NCBI GenBank assembly: GCA_016938135.1
Contig: JAFGVD010000029.1
Coordinates: 54,054 to 118,053 of the forward strand
Length of the DNA: 64,000 nucleotides
Origin: Coriobacteriia bacterium
GTDB lineage: Bacteria > Actinomycetota > Coriobacteriia > Anaerosomatales > Anaerosomataceae
Reading direction: 5' to 3'
Below the pieces are notes generated by a model. It saw only the letters and a list, made by a program, of their open reading frames with translations. It made no database searches and was not told the DNA's origin. Of this stretch, positions 25,346 to 36,464 are shown one piece after another (positions within the stretch are counted from its first letter, which is position 1; the number at the start of each line of letters is the position of its first letter). A program made the position numbers and the translations under genes.

Positions 25346-28204
25346 GTGTCGCTGGACCGCATCTCAATCCGAGGCGCCCGAGAGCACAATCTCAAGGGCT
25401 TCGATCTTGATATTCCGCGCGACGAACTCGTCGTGATAACAGGGCTCTCAGGCTCCGGGAAGTCGTCTCTGGCTTTCGACACCATCTATGCCGAAGGTCA
25501 GCGCCGCTACGTGGAGTCTCTCTCGGCATACGCGAGGCAGTTCCTGGGACAGATGGACAAGCCCGACGTAGACCACATAGAGGGACTATCACCCGCGGTC
25601 TCCATCGACCAGAAGACGACGTCGAAAAACCCACGCTCCACAGTGGGCACGGTCACTGAGATCTACGACTATCTTCGGCTGCTCTATGCTCGCGTCGGTG
25701 TGCCGCACTGTCCGGTGTGCGGACGACGAATCGAGAAGCAGACGCCCGAACAGATCGTGGACGCCATCCTGCTCCTGCCCCCGGGTACCAAGTTCCAGGT
25801 GCTCGCCCCAGTCGTGAAGGGCCGGAAAGGGGAACACGGCAAGCTGCTCTCGGACCTGAAGGCCGAGGGCTTCACTCGTGTACGCATCGACCGCGAGGCG
25901 CGGACGCTGGACGAGGATATCGTTCTCAACAAAAAGTACAAGCACGATATCGATGTCGTTGTCGATCGGCTCGTCATCAAAGAGGGACTTCAGGGCCGGC
26001 TTGCCGAGAGCGTGGAGATGGCGCTCAAGCTCTCTGTGGGCACGGTGGTGATCGCCGTCGTTGATGGCGAGGAGCACGTCTATTCTCAGGCGCTGGCCTG
26101 TCCCGAGCACGGGTTTTCCATGGACGAGCTCTCGCCGCGTGACTTCTCGTTCAACAGCCCCTATGGTGCCTGCCCCGACTGCCTCGGCCTGGGAAGTCGT
26201 CTGGAGGCCGATCCGGACCTCGTCGTCCCTGACGACACGCTCACGCTCGCCGAGGGAGCCATCAAGCCCTTCTCGGGCAACATGAACTACTACCCGCAGC
26301 TGGTTGAGGCGGCGGCCCGGCATCTGGGCGCCAACGTCGACACACCCTGGTACGAGCTGCCCAGGAAGGTACGTGACGGCCTGCTCAACGGCTTCGGTGC
26401 CGAGAAGATCCGTCTGGATTACATCACGCGCGATGGCCGAGAGACCCATTGGTTCACCAAGTACGAGGGTGCCCTTGCTTCAGTGATGCGACGCTACGAG
26501 GACTCTGAGTCCGAGAACGTGCGCGAGAAGCTTGAGGACTACATGGCGGTCATCCCGTGCAAGAGCTGTGGGGGCGCGCGCCTCAAACCCGAGATCCTGG
26601 CTGTGACGTTCGGCGGAAAGAACATCTCGGAAGTGACCTCGCTTTCCGCTAAGGACTCCCTCGCGTTCTTCGAAGGCGTCGTACTCACCGATCGCGAGGA
26701 GCAGATCGGACGTCGCGTCATCAAAGAGATCGTCGAGCGGCTTCGCTTCCTGGTGGACGTGGGCCTTGACTATCTGACCCTCGAGCGGGGAACGGCGACC
26801 CTGTCCGGTGGCGAGGCACAGCGTATCCGGCTCGCCACGCAGATAGGCAGCGGGCTCATGGGGGTGCTCTACATACTGGACGAGCCGTCCATCGGGCTTC
26901 ATCAGCGCGACAACGCGCGTCTCATCGCAACAATGGAGCGGCTGCGTGATCTGGGCAACACCGTCATCGTGGTCGAGCATGACGAGGAGACCATCCGCGC
27001 GGCGAACCATGTCATCGACATGGGTCCCGGTGCCGGCGAGCATGGCGGCGAGGTTGTATGCCAGGGTACGCCCGAGCAGGTCATGGAGTGTCCCGACTCG
27101 CTTACCGGCGCCTACATGGTGGGCTCGCGGTCCATTGCTGTTCCGGCTACCAGACGTGTCGCCGAGAAGGGGCATCTGAGCGTCATAGGCGCACGCGCCC
27201 ACAACTTGAAGTCGATAGACGTACACATACCTCTCGGCAATCTTGTTCTCGTCACCGGAGTGAGCGGTTCAGGGAAGTCGTCCCTGGTCACCGACACGCT
27301 CGCTCCGGCGCTCACCAACGCCGTTCACCACGCGCGTCAGCGTACCGGAAAGTACGACCGCATGGACGGGTTGGACCATATCGACAAGGTCATATCCATC
27401 GACCAGAGCCCCATCGGCAGGACGCCTCGCTCCAATCCCGCCACATACACGGGTCTATGGGATGACGTGCGTTCGCTGTTCTCATCCACGCCGGAGGCCA
27501 AAGCGCGCGGTTATGCGCCGGGTCGTTTCAGCTTCAACGTCCGGGGCGGCCGCTGTGAGGCGTGCAAGGGCGACGGGCAGATCAAGATCGAGATGCACTT
27601 CCTGCCCGATGTTTATGTGCCATGCGAGGTCTGCGGGGGCAAGCGCTACAATCGCGAGACGCTGCAAGTGACATACAAGGGGAAGACCGTCTCTGATGTC
27701 TTGGGGATGTCAGTGGAAGAGGCGCTCCACTTCTTCACCAATATCCCACCCATCAAGCGCAAGCTGCAGACGCTATTCGACGTCGGTCTTGGCTACGTCA
27801 AGCTCGGTCAGCCGGCCACCACGCTTTCGGGCGGTGAGGCGCAGCGGGTCAAGCTCGCGAGCGAGCTGCAGAGACGCTCCACAGGCCGGACGTTCTACAT
27901 ACTCGATGAGCCGACGACGGGACTGCATTTCGACGACGTCCGTCAGCTCCTGGATGTGCTGCAGCGGCTCGTCGGGGTGGGGAACACGGTGCTGGTCATC
28001 GAGCACAACCTCGATGTCATAAAGAGCGCAGACTACATCATCGACCTCGGTCCGGAGGGCGGTGACCGTGGTGGTCTGGTGGTCGCGTCGGGCACGCCCG
28101 AGCAGATCGTCACCAATCGCGATTCGCACACTGGCCGTTTCCTCAAGCCTGTCTTGGAGGGTCGTGGCGCGAGCGTCGAGCCGGAGAACTTCCGATTAGC
28201 CTAG
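25346..28204 (+). CDS. uvrA: Excinuclease ABC subunit A
   Basis: UvrA is the damage-scanning ATPase of nucleotide excision repair. The 952-residue protein has two ABC modules, each with Walker A ([28 protein letters not shown]), signature ([26 protein letters not shown]) and Walker B ([26 protein letters not shown]). Zinc modules are present: CPVCGRR and CPEHG with CPDC, a CKSCGGARL pair in the middle, and [12 protein letters not shown] with [27 protein letters not shown] from the GTG at 25346 matches family N-termini, with GAAAGGAC upstream. The open frame back to 25118 is not coding. uvrC follows eight bases downstream. Confidence 0.97.
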   Translation: MSLDRISIRGAREHNLKGFDLDIPRDELVVITGLSGSGKSSLAFDTIYAEGQRRYVESLSAYARQFLGQMDKPDVDHIEGLSPAVSIDQKTTSKNPRSTVGTVTEIYDYLRLLYARVGVPHCPVCGRRIEKQTPEQIVDAILLLPPGTKFQVLAPVVKGRKGEHGKLLSDLKAEGFTRVRIDREARTLDEDIVLNKKYKHDIDVVVDRLVIKEGLQGRLAESVEMALKLSVGTVVIAVVDGEEHVYSQALACPEHGFSMDELSPRDFSFNSPYGACPDCLGLGSRLEADPDLVVPDDTLTLAEGAIKPFSGNMNYYPQLVEAAARHLGANVDTPWYELPRKVRDGLLNGFGAEKIRLDYITRDGRETHWFTKYEGALASVMRRYEDSESENVREKLEDYMAVIPCKSCGGARLKPEILAVTFGGKNISEVTSLSAKDSLAFFEGVVLTDREEQIGRRVIKEIVERLRFLVDVGLDYLTLERGTATLSGGEAQRIRLATQIGSGLMGVLYILDEPSIGLHQRDNARLIATMERLRDLGNTVIVVEHDEETIRAANHVIDMGPGAGEHGGEVVCQGTPEQVMECPDSLTGAYMVGSRSIAVPATRRVAEKGHLSVIGARAHNLKSIDVHIPLGNLVLVTGVSGSGKSSLVTDTLAPALTNAVHHARQRTGKYDRMDGLDHIDKVISIDQSPIGRTPRSNPATYTGLWDDVRSLFSSTPEAKARGYAPGRFSFNVRGGRCEACKGDGQIKIEMHFLPDVYVPCEVCGGKRYNRETLQVTYKGKTVSDVLGMSVEEALHFFTNIPPIKRKLQTLFDVGLGYVKLGQPATTLSGGEAQRVKLASELQRRSTGRTFYILDEPTTGLHFDDVRQLLDVLQRLVGVGNTVLVIEHNLDVIKSADYIIDLGPEGGDRGGLVVASGTPEQIVTNRDSHTGRFLKPVLEGRGASVEPENFRLA

Positions 28205-28212
28205 GAGGTCCA

Positions 28213-30069
28213 GTGGTTGCCGATGACCTGAAACAACAGCTGGCCCGTGTGCCCGACGGCCCTGGCGTCTACCTGTGGAAGGCAGACGCAGAGGTCCTCT
28301 ACGTGGGCAAGGCCAAGTCCTTGCGCAAACGCATGCGGCAGTATGTCTCAGGTCATGACGAACGCGAGAAGATACCGCTCATGATGGGACAGGTGACGAC
28401 GTTCGACTACATGGTCACCGACACCGAGGTGGAGTCGCTCATCTTGGAGGCCAACCTCATCAAGCAGTTGCGACCGCCCTACAACGTTGACTACCGGGAC
28501 GACAAGAGCTACCCGTACATCGCGGTCACCATGGGTGACCTGTTCCCGGCCATCAAGTACACGCGGGAACGCAAGCGCCCCGACACCCGGTACTTCGGGC
28601 CGTACACGGACTCCCGCGCGGCGCGCGAGATGATCGAGGTCGCCCGTCGGGTGCATCCCATCTGCAGGGCGACGTGTGCTGAATGGAAGCGGCTCTCAAG
28701 GGATGGCGGCAAGCCCGTGGGCAAGTCGTGCTTCGACCATCATGTGGGGAAGGGCCCCGGTCCATGTGTGGGGGCAGTGACCCGCGAGGAGTATGCCGAG
28801 CAGGTGGAGAAGGTGGTGGCCTTCTTGGAGGGACGTCAGGCAGACGTCGCCGCTGACCTCGAGTCCGCCATGCGCGAGGCGTCCGCGGACCTCGACTACG
28901 AGCGAGCGGCGCGCTTGCGCAATTCGCTCGAGGCCGTCAGAACCGTGCTCGAGAAGCAGAAGGTCGTCTCGGACAGACCGCTTGACATGGACGTCATCGG
29001 TGTTGAGCGGGAAGAGACGATCGCAGGAGTCCATGTGTTCCTTGTCCGAGAAGGACGCGTGCTGATGGGCAACGAGTTCGTGCTCGACAAGGGGCTCGAC
29101 GTTCCTCATGCCGAGCTGATCGAGGGCTTCTTGCTCCGCTACTACGGGCAGGCCTCCCATATCCCCAAAGAGATCCTCGTCCCCTCGCTTCCGGGGTCGC
29201 CGGATGTCGTTGAGGAGTGGCTGAGCGGGCTGCGTGGCTCAAAGGTGCGCGTCCATGTGGCGCAACGTGGCGAGAAGCGCGCGCTGGCCGATCTGGCCGC
29301 CACCAACGCGCGTCATGCGCTCATGCGATACCGGCATAGGACCCGTTATGACGAGGATCGCACCAACCGGGCGCTGCTTGAGCTGGAGAGCGCTCTTGCC
29401 TTGCCCGCGCCGCCGCTGCGTATCGAGAGTTTCGACATCTCCACGCTCCACGGTCGACATTCCGTTGGTTCGATGGTGGTCTTCACGGGGGGCAGGGCCG
29501 ACTCGCAGGCGTACCGCAGGTTCAAGGTGCGGATGCAGACCGATGAGGCAAACGATATCGCCATGATGCGGGAGGTCTTGCGCCGCCGGTTCGCCAGGGA
29601 GATCGATGGAGACACCCGCTTCGCCTCAACGCCCGATCTGTTGATCGTCGATGGCGGGAAGCCCCAGCTCACGGTCGCGCTCGCGGCAATGGCCGAGTTG
29701 GGCGTCGATCTGCCGGTCGTTGCTCTCGCCAAGCGCGAGGAGGAGCTGTTCTTGCCGGACTGGGACGAGCCGGTCACACTGCCGAGCGGTTCACCGTCGC
29801 TGTATCTGGTGAAGCGGATCAGGGACGAGGCACACCGTTTCGCCATCGAGTACCATCGCCAGCTAAGAGGCAAGGCCATGACCGCTTCGGCGTTGGATGA
29901 GGTGCCGGGCGTCGGTCAGAAGCGCAAGAAAGCGCTCCTCAAGCACTTCGGTTCGCTGCGGGAGCTTCGCAAGGCGAGCATGGAGCAGATCGCGGAAGTC
30001 CCCGGCATCAATGTCGCGGTGGCAAGCGACGTGTTCGCTGCCCTTCATCACGGGGCTTCAGAGTCGTAG
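28213..30069 (+). CDS. uvrC: Excinuclease ABC subunit C
   Basis: UvrC makes both incisions around the lesion. The 618-residue protein has the GIY-YIG 3' nuclease (PGVYLWKADAEVLYVGKAKSL, about 15-35), a Cys-containing linker, the UVR domain (ESAMREASADLDYERAARLRNS), the RNase H-like 5' nuclease with ESFDISTLHGRHSVGSMV and LLIVDGGKPQL, and C-terminal helix-hairpin-helix motifs. In the linker the usual third Cys of the Fe-S site is Gly (SCFDHHVGKGPGPC), while an extra Cys occurs in ICRATC. The GTG has TAGGAGGTCCA directly upstream. It forms an operon with uvrA. Confidence 0.96.
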   Translation: MVADDLKQQLARVPDGPGVYLWKADAEVLYVGKAKSLRKRMRQYVSGHDEREKIPLMMGQVTTFDYMVTDTEVESLILEANLIKQLRPPYNVDYRDDKSYPYIAVTMGDLFPAIKYTRERKRPDTRYFGPYTDSRAAREMIEVARRVHPICRATCAEWKRLSRDGGKPVGKSCFDHHVGKGPGPCVGAVTREEYAEQVEKVVAFLEGRQADVAADLESAMREASADLDYERAARLRNSLEAVRTVLEKQKVVSDRPLDMDVIGVEREETIAGVHVFLVREGRVLMGNEFVLDKGLDVPHAELIEGFLLRYYGQASHIPKEILVPSLPGSPDVVEEWLSGLRGSKVRVHVAQRGEKRALADLAATNARHALMRYRHRTRYDEDRTNRALLELESALALPAPPLRIESFDISTLHGRHSVGSMVVFTGGRADSQAYRRFKVRMQTDEANDIAMMREVLRRRFAREIDGDTRFASTPDLLIVDGGKPQLTVALAAMAELGVDLPVVALAKREEELFLPDWDEPVTLPSGSPSLYLVKRIRDEAHRFAIEYHRQLRGKAMTASALDEVPGVGQKRKKALLKHFGSLRELRKASMEQIAEVPGINVAVASDVFAALHHGASES

Positions 30070-30088
30070 CGTCGGCGTCGGTCTCGCT

Positions 30089-30097
30089 TGCTATACT
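30089..30097 (+). promoter_or_regulatory. Extended -10 promoter before the YvlD-like gene
   Basis: TGCTATACT is an extended -10 (TGn-TATACT). No -35 is evident. A perfect six-pair hairpin with CTGCGG and CCGCAG arms (30106-30124) lies in the short leader, just before the ribosome binding site AGGAGGAGG. Confidence 0.45.
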
Positions 30098-30150
30098 TGA
30101 TTATCCTGCGGTGATGTTCCGCAGCTCAGGGACTTAGGAGGAGGCTCTCA

Positions 30151-30504
30151 ATGAAGTTCATTCTACGTATGCTCATATCGGCCGGGGCGCTCTTCGGCGT
30201 TGCCTATCTGTCCGATCAGGCACTGCTCCAGGTCGACAACTTCTGGCCTGCGGCCGTGATAGCGGCGTTGGTCCTGGCGTTTGCCAACGCGGTCGTCAAG
30301 CCCATCGTCAAACTGTTCGCTCTTCCCATCACCATCCTCACGCTGGGGTTGTTCGGCTTGATCATCAACGCCGGTATGCTCTACCTCGTCGCGGCAGTGG
30401 TCGACGGCGTTCATACCACAGGGCTATGGCAGACTGTGGTCGCATCGATCCTGATCTCGATCGTATCCAGCATCGGCACGAAACTCGTCGAAACCGACCG
30501 CTAG
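30151..30504 (+). CDS. Phage holin family 4 / YvlD-like membrane protein
   Basis: A 117-residue protein with four hydrophobic helices and the family core FANAVVKPIVKLFALPITILTLGLFGLIINAGML, as in YvlD and mycobacterial 4-TM proteins (PF04020). Despite the family name these are chromosomal membrane proteins, often tied to envelope stress; the molecular function is unknown. AGGAGGAGGCTCTCA precedes the ATG. It sits directly before rapZ with no spacer and has its own extended -10 promoter. Confidence 0.85.
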   Translation: MKFILRMLISAGALFGVAYLSDQALLQVDNFWPAAVIAALVLAFANAVVKPIVKLFALPITILTLGLFGLIINAGMLYLVAAVVDGVHTTGLWQTVVASILISIVSSIGTKLVETDR

Positions 30505-30516
30505 GTGGTGGCACCC

Positions 30517-31428
30517 GTGCACGATGCGATCCGTGATGAGGAAGCCGGCATCGCCGAGCGTGACCTCGTGGTCATCACCGGCATGTCCGGGGCAGGCCGA
30601 TCTGAGGCCATCCACACCTTCGAGGACCTGGGTTACTTCTGCATAGACAACCTGCCTCCGGCGTTCATACCGCGAATGGTGGAGCTCTCAGATCTTCCCG
30701 GCAGCCGTATCCGGCGGGTCGCTGTTGTCTGTGACGTCCGGGGTCGCGCGTTTTTCGACGAGCTTCTTGCAGCCCTCGATGAGCTGAAGCGGACCGACAC
30801 GCCGTTCCGGGTGCTGTACCTGGAGGCCGACGACAAGACGCTGATCACGCGCTTCAAAGAGACCCGGCGGCGTCATCCGCTTGCCGAGGCGGGTTCTATC
30901 GCCGAGGGCATCCGGGCTGAGCGTGAGATACTGCGTGAGGTGCGTGAGCGAGCCGATCAGACGATCGACACGAGTAATCTCCTGCCTCAGGAGCTGCGTG
31001 CGGTCATCCGCAGGTCATTCGCCTCGAAGGGGCGGCAAGACACGCTCACAGTCACTGTTTCGTCGTTCGGCTTCAAGTACGGCATTCCTGTCGATTCTGA
31101 TCTCGTCATGGATGTCCGATTCCTTCCCAATCCGTACTATGTGGCGCGTCTGCGCACAAAGACGGGGTTGGAGCGTCCGGTGAAGAGCTTCGTTCTGGAT
31201 CGCCCTGAGACCAAGGCTTTCTTGGAGAAGTGGCTCGACATGCTCGATCTGTTGCTGCCCGACTATGTGACCGAGGGTAAGACGCATCTGCATATCGCAC
31301 TCGGATGCACAGGAGGCATGCATAGGAGCGTGGTCCTGGCGGAACACACCGCCCAGCATCTGCGGGCCCTTGGCTATGCGCTGAACGTCACACACCGTGA
31401 CATCGGCAAGGACAAAGGGCCCAGATGA
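30517..31428 (+). CDS. rapZ: RapZ family RNase adapter / nucleotide-binding protein
   Basis: A protein of about 303 residues. The N-terminal P-loop domain has VITGMSGAGRSEAIHTFEDLGYFCIDNLPP, with Arg in place of the usual Lys in the Walker A motif (GAGRS), as is common in RapZ. The C-terminal domain has SFGFKYGIPVDSDLVMDVRFLPNPY and the metabolite-binding ALGCTGGMHRSV. In E. coli RapZ guides RNase E to a small RNA; in Gram-positive bacteria it always neighbours yvcK and whiA. GTG starts at 30505, 30508 and 30517 are in frame; 30517 has AGGTGG eight bases upstream. The gene overlaps yvcK by four bases. Confidence 0.94.
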   Translation: MHDAIRDEEAGIAERDLVVITGMSGAGRSEAIHTFEDLGYFCIDNLPPAFIPRMVELSDLPGSRIRRVAVVCDVRGRAFFDELLAALDELKRTDTPFRVLYLEADDKTLITRFKETRRRHPLAEAGSIAEGIRAEREILREVRERADQTIDTSNLLPQELRAVIRRSFASKGRQDTLTVTVSSFGFKYGIPVDSDLVMDVRFLPNPYYVARLRTKTGLERPVKSFVLDRPETKAFLEKWLDMLDLLLPDYVTEGKTHLHIALGCTGGMHRSVVLAEHTAQHLRALGYALNVTHRDIGKDKGPR

Positions 31429-32366
31429 GCGTGGCGAACAAACGAGCGGTCGCGATCGGAGGAGGCACAGGGCTGCCGCTCGTTCTGCGATGTCTGGCAG
31501 CCGAGGGCCATTACGATGTCACCGCTGTAGTGACCATGGCGGACGACGGGGGCTCCTCCGGAGAACTTCGCCGTCAGCTTGGTATCTTGCCGCCGGGTGA
31601 TCTCCGCAACTGCCTGGTGGCACTGGCTCCTGACGAGGGAGAGCTCGCCCGCATCTTCCAATACCGATTCTCCGCAGGAGAAGGACTTGTCGGTCACTCC
31701 CTCGGCAACCTCATCATCGCCGCATTGGTGGAGATGAAGGGCGGTTTTGCCGAGGCGATCGAATCGGTTGCAGCGCTTCTTGGTATCAAGGGGAGGGTAC
31801 TGCCCTCGACGCTGCATGACGTGGTCTTGGAAGCCCTGGATGCTTCAGGGACCCTTGTGACCGGACAGGCGTTGGTGGCTCAGAGTCCCGGACCGATCCG
31901 CAGGGTGTGCATGTCGCCAGAGGCGCCGCCCGCATATCCTCCGGTGTTGGAAGCACTGGCTTCGGCAGACGTCATCGTCATCGGTCCCGGCAGTCTGTTC
32001 ACAAGCATCATCCCGAACCTGCTTGTCGATGGTGTCGTCAGAGGGCTCAACCAGACCGACGCACGAATCGTCTACGTGTGCAACGTGGCCAACCAGCGCG
32101 GTGAGACCACAGGCATGAGCGCGGATGAACATCTCGATGCGCTCAGCGACCACGGCCTGGCCGATGCGATCGATGTCGTCTTGCTCCATGACTGCGAGGC
32201 GGTACCTTTGCCTCCCGGTGTTCCGGCCGTGGATACTTCATCTGTGGTTCGAGAGCGGATCGAGTCACGCGGCATCCGGGTCGTCGCACGTGATCTCGTG
32301 GATCCTCGCAACCCGATGCACCATGACGCTGCCCGTCTGTGTAGAGCCCTGCGAGAGGTGCTGTAG
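31425..32366 (+). CDS. yvcK: YvcK/MgfK gluconeogenesis factor
   Basis: A 313-residue CofD-like protein with AIGGGTGLPLVLRCL at the N-terminus, TMADDGGSSGELRRQLGILPPGDLRN and VIGPGSLFTSIIPNLLV. YvcK binds UDP-sugars and is needed for normal cell shape and growth on gluconeogenic carbon in Bacillus and mycobacteria. The ATG overlaps the rapZ stop (ATGA), and whiA starts on the next base after its stop codon, a tight rapZ-yvcK-whiA operon. Confidence 0.95.
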   Translation: MSVANKRAVAIGGGTGLPLVLRCLAAEGHYDVTAVVTMADDGGSSGELRRQLGILPPGDLRNCLVALAPDEGELARIFQYRFSAGEGLVGHSLGNLIIAALVEMKGGFAEAIESVAALLGIKGRVLPSTLHDVVLEALDASGTLVTGQALVAQSPGPIRRVCMSPEAPPAYPPVLEALASADVIVIGPGSLFTSIIPNLLVDGVVRGLNQTDARIVYVCNVANQRGETTGMSADEHLDALSDHGLADAIDVVLLHDCEAVPLPPGVPAVDTSSVVRERIESRGIRVVARDLVDPRNPMHHDAARLCRALREVL

Positions 32367-33293
32367 ATGTCGTTCACCGCTGAGGTCAAAGACGAGCTTT
32401 CGCGAGTGGAGACCCGCCGGAAGTGTTGTCCTCGGGCGGAGCTCTCGGCACTGGTTCGCGTGGAAGGGACGCTGCACTTCACCGGGAATGAGCGGTTCCG
32501 TCTCGAGATCGCCACAGAGACGGCTCCTGTCGCGCGAAAGGCCATCAAGTTGCTGCATGGTCTTTTCGACCTCAATACCGAGTTGACCGTGCGTCGCTCC
32601 GTGCTGCACAGATCCAATAACTACCTGATCACGGTGCCGGCGCAGCCCGGGCTGGCCCCGGCGCTTCTGGATCTGGGTATCGTTGATGAGCGGCTCACGC
32701 CGGTCTACAGCATCCCGCCGTGGCTGGTGAAGCGGGATTGCTGTGCTGTCTCGTACCTTAGGGGCACCTTTCTCGGTGGTGGATTTGTGGCCGATCCGCA
32801 CGGCGATTTCCATTTTGAGCTGACTGCGGAAACCCAGGAGATGGCGGAGGATCTTGTGGCGCTTATGGAGCGCTTCGAGATGCCGGCACGCGTCACGCAG
32901 CGTCGGGGCACATTCTCGGTGTACCTCAAGGGCGCCGAGGCGATCGTCACCTTCCTGGCGCGAGTGGGTGCGCATCAAGCACTCCTGCGCACCGAAGACG
33001 TCCGTATCATCAAGAGCATGCGCAACGATGTGAACCGCCTGGTCAACGCTGAGACCGCCAATCTGGAGAAGAGCGCCAAGGCGGCCATCGACCAGATAGA
33101 AGCGATCCGCCGACTTTCGGACTTGCGTGGGCTGGAGAATCTGCCGCCGGCTTTGCAGGAGCTGGCCGAGTTGCGCCTGGAGAACCCCGATGTCAGTCTG
33201 CGTGAACTCGGGGAGCTGGCTGAACCGCCGCTGAGCAAGTCTGCGGTATACCACAGGATCCGCCGTCTTGAGGAACTCGCAGGGGACTGCTAG
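32367..33293 (+). CDS. whiA: WhiA, DNA-binding protein with LAGLIDADG-like fold
   Basis: The 308-residue protein begins MSFTAEVKDELSRVE, as nearly all WhiA proteins do. The N-terminal half is a degenerate LAGLIDADG homing endonuclease fold (CCAVSYLRGTFLGGGFVADP), and the C-terminal helix-turn-helix is in SLRELGELAEPPLSKSAVYHRIRRLEEL. In Streptomyces WhiA controls sporulation septation genes; elsewhere it affects division and chromosome segregation. Phylogenetically it marks Gram-positive lineages. It is the last gene of the rapZ operon and is followed by gap. Confidence 0.96.
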   Translation: MSFTAEVKDELSRVETRRKCCPRAELSALVRVEGTLHFTGNERFRLEIATETAPVARKAIKLLHGLFDLNTELTVRRSVLHRSNNYLITVPAQPGLAPALLDLGIVDERLTPVYSIPPWLVKRDCCAVSYLRGTFLGGGFVADPHGDFHFELTAETQEMAEDLVALMERFEMPARVTQRRGTFSVYLKGAEAIVTFLARVGAHQALLRTEDVRIIKSMRNDVNRLVNAETANLEKSAKAAIDQIEAIRRLSDLRGLENLPPALQELAELRLENPDVSLRELGELAEPPLSKSAVYHRIRRLEELAGDC

Positions 33294-33303
33294 GCGGCCT
33301 TGA

Positions 33304-34401
<1,098 letters not shown>

Positions 34402-34416
34402 TAGGACTGCTGAGAC

Positions 34417-34446
34417 GACGGCCGGGCGAGAGATCGCTCGGCCGTC
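34417..34446 (+). terminator. Hairpin between gap and pgk
   Basis: GACGGCCGGGCGA pairs with TCGCTCGGCCGTC (13 pairs, one wobble) around a GAGA loop, followed by TTCATGATT rather than a clean U-run. It probably terminates part of the gap transcripts or protects the gap 3' end within the glycolytic operon. Confidence 0.6.
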
Positions 34447-34471
34447 TTCATGATTCAAGAAGGGCAGCGCC

Positions 34472-35665
34472 ATGTTCTCCAAGCAGACGATCAAAGACAT
34501 CGACGTTCAGGGAAAGCGCGTCTTGGTCCGCGTGGACTTCAACGTCCCGCTTGCCGAGGGTTCGGTGACCGACGACACGCGTGTTCGTGCCGCGCTGCCC
34601 ACCCTCCGCTATCTGGTCGATCACGGCGCACGCGTGATCGTCATCAGCCATCTGGGCCGACCCAATGGTGAACCGGATCTGCAGTACAGTCTTCGACCAG
34701 TCCGCAGGGTGCTCCAGCGGCTGATGGGGCGCAATGTCATCTTCGTCGACGACATCGTCGGCCCCGAGGCGCGCGAAGCCGTCGACAGGATGGTCGACGG
34801 TGAGATCCTCATGCTTGAGAACGTACGTTTCAACCCCGGAGAGAAGAGCAATGACCCCGTGTTCGCCCGGGCTCTCGCCTCGCTGGCCGACGTGTACGTG
34901 AACGATGCGTTCGGCGCAGCGCACCGCGCACATGCTTCTACTGTGGGTGTGGCCGACTATCTCCCGGCCGTCGCCGGTCTTTTGCTCGCCCGCGAGATCC
35001 AGACGCTCACAGAGATGCTCACCGCCCCTGCGCATCCCTTCGTGGCCATTCTCGGTGGGTCGAAGGTGTCCGAGAAGATCGCCGTTATCGACCGTCTTCT
35101 GGATAGCGTGGATACGCTCATCATCGGTGGCGGGATGTGCTTCACGCTGCTGGTCGCCAAGGGCGTGGATGTGGGTAGATCGCTCGTCGAGTCCGACTGG
35201 GTCGAGCCGGCCAAGGCCATGCTCAAGAAGGCCTCGGAGCTGGACGTCGAGCTGCTCTTACCGGTGGACTTTGTGGTCGCTGACGCGATCGTCGAGGATG
35301 CCGAGACAAGCATTGTCGGACGTACGGAGATAAAGCCCGACATGATGGGGCTCGACATCGGACCGGCCAGCACCGAGCTCTTCAAGGGCGCTATCGCCGA
35401 TGCGAAGACGGTGTTCTGGAACGGACCGATGGGTGTGTTCGAGCTGACGCCGTTTGAGGTGGGTACTCGCGAGGTGGCCACCGCGGTCGCGCGGAACAAC
35501 CGGGCGGTCTCGATCATCGGCGGTGGCGATTCTGTCGCTGCTCTCAAGAAGTTCGACCTGGAAGAGAGGGTCACGTTCGTGTCTACCGGCGGTGGCGCTT
35601 CGATGAAGCTCCTTGAGGGCACGACGCTTCCTGGCGTTGAGGCCCTTGCCGACAAGGTGAGCTGA
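34472..35665 (+). CDS. pgk: Phosphoglycerate kinase
   Basis: Transfers phosphate from 1,3-bisphosphoglycerate to ADP. The 397-residue protein has VLVRVDFNVPL near residue 14, HLGRPNGEPDLQYSLRPV, MLENVRFNPGEKSND, the GGSKVSEKIAVIDRLL hinge and the nucleotide-binding FWNGPMGVFELTPFEVGT and GGGDSVAALKKF motifs. AGAAGGGCAGCGCC precedes the ATG. The gene starts 25 bases after the hairpin that follows gap and leads into tpiA. Confidence 0.97.
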   Translation: MFSKQTIKDIDVQGKRVLVRVDFNVPLAEGSVTDDTRVRAALPTLRYLVDHGARVIVISHLGRPNGEPDLQYSLRPVRRVLQRLMGRNVIFVDDIVGPEAREAVDRMVDGEILMLENVRFNPGEKSNDPVFARALASLADVYVNDAFGAAHRAHASTVGVADYLPAVAGLLLAREIQTLTEMLTAPAHPFVAILGGSKVSEKIAVIDRLLDSVDTLIIGGGMCFTLLVAKGVDVGRSLVESDWVEPAKAMLKKASELDVELLLPVDFVVADAIVEDAETSIVGRTEIKPDMMGLDIGPASTELFKGAIADAKTVFWNGPMGVFELTPFEVGTREVATAVARNNRAVSIIGGGDSVAALKKFDLEERVTFVSTGGGASMKLLEGTTLPGVEALADKVS

Positions 35666-35696
35666 GCCGCGACAAGCGGCAGTGAGGGGAGATCAC

Positions 35697-36464
35697 ATGG
35701 AGCGACGGATGCTGGTTGCGGGCAACTGGAAGATGTACACGACCGCCGGTGAGGGCGCAGTCCTCGTGCAGGATCTTGCCGATGAGCTCTCTTCATTCGA
35801 CGGTGACGTGGAAGTGGTCGTCGGGCCGCCTTTCACGGGGTTGAAGACCGTCTCTACCGTTATCGAGCTGGATCATCTGGAGATGGGGCTCGCCGCTCAG
35901 GACTGCCACTGGGAATCCGAAGGCGCTTTCACCGGGGCTATCGCTCCGCGGATGCTCGTCGATCTCAGGGTCGATTACGTCATCGTTGGCCATTCGGAGC
36001 GCCGTGAGTACTTCGGCGAGACCAATGAGACGGTGAACAAGAAGGTGAAGGCGGTTTACTCGGCGGGTATGGTACCCATCATGTGTGTCGGCGAGACACT
36101 GGCCACGCGCGATTCGCTTGAAACCGACTCGTTCGTCCGCGACCAGGTCCTGGCCGGTGCCGCCGGCCTGACTCCGGAGCAGGCGGAGCAGCTGGTCGTC
36201 GCCTACGAGCCGATCTGGGCCATCGGGACCGGGCGCACGCCCACTCCTGAGTCCGCCAACGACGTGGCGCGCATGATCAGAGCGACTATCGGTGCGATGT
36301 ACGGGCCGCCGGTCGCGATGAAGGTCCGCGTCCTGTACGGCGGTTCAGTCAAGCCCGAGAACGCTCGCATGTTCTTTGCGGAGCCCGATGTGGATGGCGC
36401 CCTTGTGGGTGGGGCGGCGCTCAAGGCCGATTCGTTCACGGACATCGTGAGGGCGGCGCAGTAG
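35697..36464 (+). CDS. tpiA: Triosephosphate isomerase
   Basis: Interconverts dihydroxyacetone phosphate and glyceraldehyde-3-phosphate. The 255-residue TIM barrel has VAGNWKMYTT at the N-terminus, the electrophilic His in VIVGHSERREYFGE, the catalytic Glu in VVAYEPIWAIGTGRTPTPE with flexible loop 6, and the phosphate loop LYGGSVKPENA. The start at 35697 is preferred over 35682 because GAGGGGAGATCAC lies immediately upstream. The stop codon is followed directly by the gpmI ATG. Confidence 0.96.
   Translation: MERRMLVAGNWKMYTTAGEGAVLVQDLADELSSFDGDVEVVVGPPFTGLKTVSTVIELDHLEMGLAAQDCHWESEGAFTGAIAPRMLVDLRVDYVIVGHSERREYFGETNETVNKKVKAVYSAGMVPIMCVGETLATRDSLETDSFVRDQVLAGAAGLTPEQAEQLVVAYEPIWAIGTGRTPTPESANDVARMIRATIGAMYGPPVAMKVRVLYGGSVKPENARMFFAEPDVDGALVGGAALKADSFTDIVRAAQ

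Noticed and set aside
30151..30504. Prophage remnant suggested by a phage-holin family match
   Set aside because: YvlD-type proteins are ordinary chromosomal membrane proteins; no phage genes or integration signs are near.
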